Shown here in pieces: positions 51,201 to 53,832 of a stretch of DNA of 53,832 bases; position 1 is the stretch's first letter, and the number at the start of each line of letters is the position of its first letter. The stretch covers positions 1-53,832 of the forward strand of contig NZ_LRAC01000148.1 of NCBI RefSeq assembly GCF_001517085.1, given 5' to 3'. Origin of the DNA: Paenibacillus sp. DMB5. Its GTDB lineage: Bacteria > Bacillota > Bacilli > Paenibacillales > Paenibacillaceae. The notes beneath the pieces are model-generated. The model had not been told where the DNA came from. It ran no database searches and saw only the letters and a list, made by a program, of their open reading frames with translations. The position numbers were made by a program, and so were the translations under genes.

Positions 51201-53813
51201 CGTGCAGGGAAAGTCCTTGCAGAGGAGGATGGCCAGCCGGTTTATGCAGACAGTAAGGACTTGACTGCTAAGGCAGAGTGGCTGGTGCAGGATGTTAACG
51301 GCCGCAAAAGGATTAAAAATATGCAGACAGGACATTATCTCTCACTTGATGCAAAAGGTGCTGCCCAGCTGGCTTCCGGCGGCGGGGAGGCCTCGCAGTG
51401 GTATATGGAAGAGAAGCTTGGCCGTACTCTGATCAGCAGCGCAGACAAGGGCGCTGTGTTCGCAGTGGACGGCAACGAGCAGTGGAGCTTCGTGCCGGTG
51501 GCCAAGGATATTGTGTATCCCGGCAAGGATGCCTTTCATGGCAGCGGACTGCTTCGTTTTGCTGTAAATGCAGAGCAGGCTGGAGAGTATAGTGCGGTAC
51601 TCCGCTATAAGTATGCAGCTTCTGCAGATGCAGCCCTGGATGTAACGGTGAACGGGCTTCCGCAGGGTGCGGCCAAGTTGCCGGTTGCCAGTGACTGGCA
51701 CACGGTAAGTGTAAAGCTTGCGCTGAGGGCTGGTATTAACACCGTTACGATCAGCAGCGGAGGTGAAGACTGGAGCAAGGTATACGTTGACAGTCTCACA
51801 GTCAGGGACAGTGTAGCCAAAGCCTACCGCGGGGCTACAGTTCCTTATATCAGCTATGAGGCAGAGGATGCCGTTACGAACGGCGGGCTTATTGGCCCGT
51901 CCCGCAAATACCGCAGCGTAGCCTCAGAAGCTTCCGGGCGGCAGGCGGTAGTTCTTAAGAATACCGGAGATTACATCGAGTTCACCCTGGCTGAACCTGC
52001 AAATTCCATCGTGCTCCGTTATTCCATCCCGGACAGTCCGGACGGGGCAGGTGCACAGGAGACGCTGACGCTGGTGGTGAACGGCAAACGGCAGGAGCTG
52101 AGCCTGACCTCCAAATATGCCTGGGAATACGGCAGCTATCCATGGTCAAATGATCCCCGTCAGGGCAGCGGGCACCGCTTCTTTGACGAGATTCACGCCC
52201 TGATCGGCGATGCTCCGGCAGGCGCTGTAATCCGTCTGGAGAAAAGTGCGCAGGATCAGGCAGCCTCTTATGTTATTGATCTGGCAGAGCTGGAGCAGGT
52301 TGCCCCTGCACTGGAGATGCCCGAAGGCTATCTGTCTGTGACCGATTACGGCGCAGTCCCTGATGATGAGGGCGATGATACAGCCGGCTTTAAGGCTGCA
52401 CTGGCTGCGGCAGAAGCAGCCGGAAGCGGCGTCTGGTTCCCGGCAGGCAGCTTCAATGTGGGCGACGGACTGCTTGATCTGGACAATGCAGACATCCGAG
52501 GGGCAGGGATATGGTACACAACGCTGAACGGGGCCAAGTTCTACGGTCACGGAGGCGAGGTCCGCGTCCATGATCTCCTGATTGACGGCGGGATTAATGT
52601 GCGTGACGATGAGGCAGTTACGAACGCTTTTCACGGGGCATTCGGGCAGGGCTCGCTCATCCAGAATGTCTGGATCGAGCATACGAAGGCCGGATTATGG
52701 CTGACCCAGCCGGGAGGCGAGAAAGCCCGGACAGACGGCCTGCATATGGTCGGCCTGCGTATCCGCAACCTGATGGCGGACGGCATTAACTTTGCCGTGG
52801 GCACAGGCAACAGCATGATGGAGCAGAGCGACATCCGTTATCCGGGAGATGACGGGATTGCCATGTGGTCTTTTACCGATGACAAACTGAGTGACGTTAA
52901 CGGCAGCGAGCGGACGCCAAGCTTCAATAATACAGCCCGCTTCAATACCGTTGCACTGCCTTGGCTGGCGGATAATATCGTTGTCTTTGGCGGCCGGGAC
53001 AACATAATCCAGGATAATATCGTTAAAGACACCGTAACGAACGGTGCGGGTATTGCTGTATCGACCCGTTTCTCGGCTGAACCGTTCCAGGGAACTACAG
53101 TGGTGGAGCGCAATACGCTGCTGCGCACCGGCAGCTATGATTCCGGTTATGGCGTCAACTTAGGGGCGATCTGGCTGTATGCAGGAGAAAGCAATCTGAA
53201 TGCCGATGTGCAGATCCGCAGCAATACTATACTGGACAGTACCTACTCGGGACTGGTCGTGCACGGCAATATGAAGCTGGATGGAGTTGTGCTCACGGAC
53301 AACGTGATTGACGGGGCAGGCACAAACGGTGTGGAAGTGACGCCTGACCTAACCGGCAGCCTGCTGATTGATAATCTGATTATCCGCGGGGAGCGGATGA
53401 ACCTGCTGGCAAATCCTGCAGCCGGGTTCACTGTCCGCGAGAAGAATCAGGGTATCGCAACTGCCGTTAAGCCGTTCACAGTGAAGCTGGCTAACGGGCA
53501 GACGGGGCCGTTTACTCTGAAGCAGGGCACAGCTGCCGGGCTGCAGGTGCTTGATCAGACTGGCGCAGACATTACTGAGCAGGCTGAATGGAGCTTCGCG
53601 GAAGCTGGTATAGCCGGCTTTAAGGACGGCAGGCTGCAGGCTGTTGCAGCAGGGAATACCCTGCTGACTGTGAGCGTGAACGGCAGATCACGGGTGTATG
53701 ACCTGGCAGTGCTGAGGCCGGACGATACGGAGTCCGGCAGCCCCGGCGGCACCGGAGGCTCCGGCGGCAGCGCAGGAACTGGCGCTGCTGCGGCGGACGT
53801 GACGCCCGCCTGA
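48216..53813 (+). CDS. Giant secreted GH87-like alpha-glucanase with ricin-type repeats
   Basis: The product has 1865 residues. A signal peptide (KRFRSLVAGLLVLLLMLPDL) is followed by about eight ricin/beta-trefoil-like units starting near residues 48, 188, 335, 476, 620, 775, 831 and 988, each with IKN-x-TGHYI-type strands. Residues about 1098-1200 form a CBM6/35-like sandwich. Residues 1212-1365 (YEAEDAVTNGGLIGPSRKY) form the beta-sandwich that precedes GH87 catalytic domains. Residues about 1371-1710 are a parallel beta-helix with MADGINFAVGTGNS and YPGDDGIAMWSF, matching mycodextranase/alpha-1,3-glucanase (GH87) active-site acids. An Ig-like domain and a Gly/Ser linker end the chain. AGAGGGGG precedes the ATG. 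The stop lies in a low-complexity linker and may be a frame break. The likely role is extracellular degradation of alpha-1,3-glucan. Confidence 0.82.
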   Translation: MKRFRSLVAGLLVLLLMLPDLSAFGAGGSPAEAAGAGGTGAGQIPAGTVLIKNKWKSNYLYETSGGIVRYGMTNPADTSAHWNVETTEGVSRIKNVKTGHYITLAGNAGKEDSLKAAASAGGGSASEQWLIDLSNRSGYMVIRSATAPEGKLVIHQENQLGYAQVSSDINVTFESPQWAFIDLSAAPAVRLESRMRPGQVMYEEDGKVLYGKAALGNEAAQWFLEPGENAGTLTIRNRATGHYIKQNTEHWFGVFADAIDPAHKGLSEWIQEAAPGEDGAGYITLRNHGLTDGGKELWLNPQYGDDNNVRSNNWPGWAGNHSAQWSIVPVTGLQPVRIAAYTDAQTAADYIYEASGGMLAHGAITPDAANENSYLWYAEDYDGHKRIRNAASGHYLSYTGDTVKALTLSGSMLSDRWVFNESDDYDDYQTIENVQSPGVYLAMLAGGGAGAGTDASSLAAQWQLLDPGTPTDNAEHYYRIQNGWQSFYWYESKEGLLKYGNMQEDGSDQWLVEKYNGRKLFKNRKTGHYINIAQMPDGHIQVSPLADKANVDQAYIWTGKNTGDSTYVISSVLDKEPGKRPEKYISLQNLTKYAEYGVINPDWGSPKWRFVAVTEKKQDLFRFKLNSVNGEGQYLQDGPVPAVQENERKVTERGATVTEDVYARQTTKPGNDEEQADLHSVADVAAAADVDMTVGQATYGTLDLEDDSFVWQLQEIPGAGGAVKIKNRGTGRYLSLQNFGEAIEQESPELAVPTEQTVYDVWASIRWVVDMQPTGVSTIKSAWAGHYLYGTSGTDGEPVIRISKAAGAAGMDSAQFTAEAVTEAPPAVPADPVRFKNAQTGDYLYENEHGVVLYGQPAADNGYSHWIISDGAGGQFIVNRATGHYLTLNEDYSFLESSAEPDTHGASSWKVSLAADYRNYLIRSLYGDYDDELINLSNKTGYAERALLLDSEASAQWALEAAPAEFNSPAGEARNSDTSTPVQNDTNIVRIVPQSRAGKVLAEEDGQPVYADSKDLTAKAEWLVQDVNGRKRIKNMQTGHYLSLDAKGAAQLASGGGEASQWYMEEKLGRTLISSADKGAVFAVDGNEQWSFVPVAKDIVYPGKDAFHGSGLLRFAVNAEQAGEYSAVLRYKYAASADAALDVTVNGLPQGAAKLPVASDWHTVSVKLALRAGINTVTISSGGEDWSKVYVDSLTVRDSVAKAYRGATVPYISYEAEDAVTNGGLIGPSRKYRSVASEASGRQAVVLKNTGDYIEFTLAEPANSIVLRYSIPDSPDGAGAQETLTLVVNGKRQELSLTSKYAWEYGSYPWSNDPRQGSGHRFFDEIHALIGDAPAGAVIRLEKSAQDQAASYVIDLAELEQVAPALEMPEGYLSVTDYGAVPDDEGDDTAGFKAALAAAEAAGSGVWFPAGSFNVGDGLLDLDNADIRGAGIWYTTLNGAKFYGHGGEVRVHDLLIDGGINVRDDEAVTNAFHGAFGQGSLIQNVWIEHTKAGLWLTQPGGEKARTDGLHMVGLRIRNLMADGINFAVGTGNSMMEQSDIRYPGDDGIAMWSFTDDKLSDVNGSERTPSFNNTARFNTVALPWLADNIVVFGGRDNIIQDNIVKDTVTNGAGIAVSTRFSAEPFQGTTVVERNTLLRTGSYDSGYGVNLGAIWLYAGESNLNADVQIRSNTILDSTYSGLVVHGNMKLDGVVLTDNVIDGAGTNGVEVTPDLTGSLLIDNLIIRGERMNLLANPAAGFTVREKNQGIATAVKPFTVKLANGQTGPFTLKQGTAAGLQVLDQTGADITEQAEWSFAEAGIAGFKDGRLQAVAAGNTLLTVSVNGRSRVYDLAVLRPDDTESGSPGGTGGSGGSAGTGAAAADVTPA

Positions 53814-53832
53814 GCGCTGCCGCTGCCGCAGG

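Noticed and set aside
1..53832. rRNA, tRNA, riboswitch or prophage genes
   Set aside because: No tRNA cloverleaf, rRNA segment, recognisable riboswitch core, integrase or phage structural gene was seen by reading; a covariance-model scan was not possible.

Overview
The window looks like chromosomal DNA of a spore-forming Gram-positive rod, most probably Paenibacillus or a close relative. The signs are strong AGGAGG-type ribosome sites with many TTG and GTG starts, moderate GC content, a Spo0E-like phosphatase, an S-layer (SLH) protein, a copper-amine-oxidase-N protein, the Bacillales order lipoprotein-alr-ndoAI-ndoA, and a very large secreted polysaccharidase. No rRNA, tRNA, CRISPR array or complete insertion sequence was found.

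Layout. 1-3000: an ECF sigma operon on the minus strand (sigma, anti-sigma, and a secreted Gly/Ser-linker protein cut by the window edge) beside a YjgB-like lipoprotein. 3100-5700: a winged-helix/TPR regulator and an MFS permease. 6100-9700: a broken hypothetical gene, TatD with a copper-amine-oxidase-N protein, a lipid-anchored signal-peptidase-like protein and a Spo0E-like protein. 9700-11750: divergent TetR and MFS genes with three operator-like sites. 12000-16200: a second ECF sigma/anti-sigma pair, a bactofilin-like pair, MarR and AraC/GyrI regulators. 16200-19220: a WYL-regulator operon with two paralogous papain-fold-like proteins of unknown role and a triple 16-bp direct repeat upstream. 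19270-22860: a zinc-ribbon protein, a transmembrane chemoreceptor and a soluble chemoreceptor. 23000-26400: YdcC-like lipoprotein, alanine racemase and the MazEF-type EndoAI/EndoA pair. 26500-28500: TetR and MFS sharing an operator. 28650-30880: tex. 32250-35900: GntP permease, glycerate kinase and CdaR regulator. 36100-39800: a lipoprotein with a partial duplication, an AT-rich islet, an SLH/PrcB-like protein and an SDR remnant. 40000-47900: an EF-G/TetM-like GTPase followed by many small stress or housekeeping genes. 48200-53813: an 1865-codon secreted enzyme with about eight ricin-like domains, carbohydrate-binding modules and a GH87-like beta-helix.

The most striking global feature is that at least nine single-base frame breaks lie between positions 6241 and 35600. 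All have the same sign (one base missing) and all sit in short G/C contexts. They break otherwise ordinary genes, including two in tex. This pattern fits sequencing deletions better than biology, so these genes are annotated here over their full span.

The best candidate for an undescribed system is the WYL-regulator operon at 16182-19218. The giant ricin-repeat GH87-like protein, with a possible CcpA site upstream, and the lipid-anchored S26 peptidase are the next most interesting.
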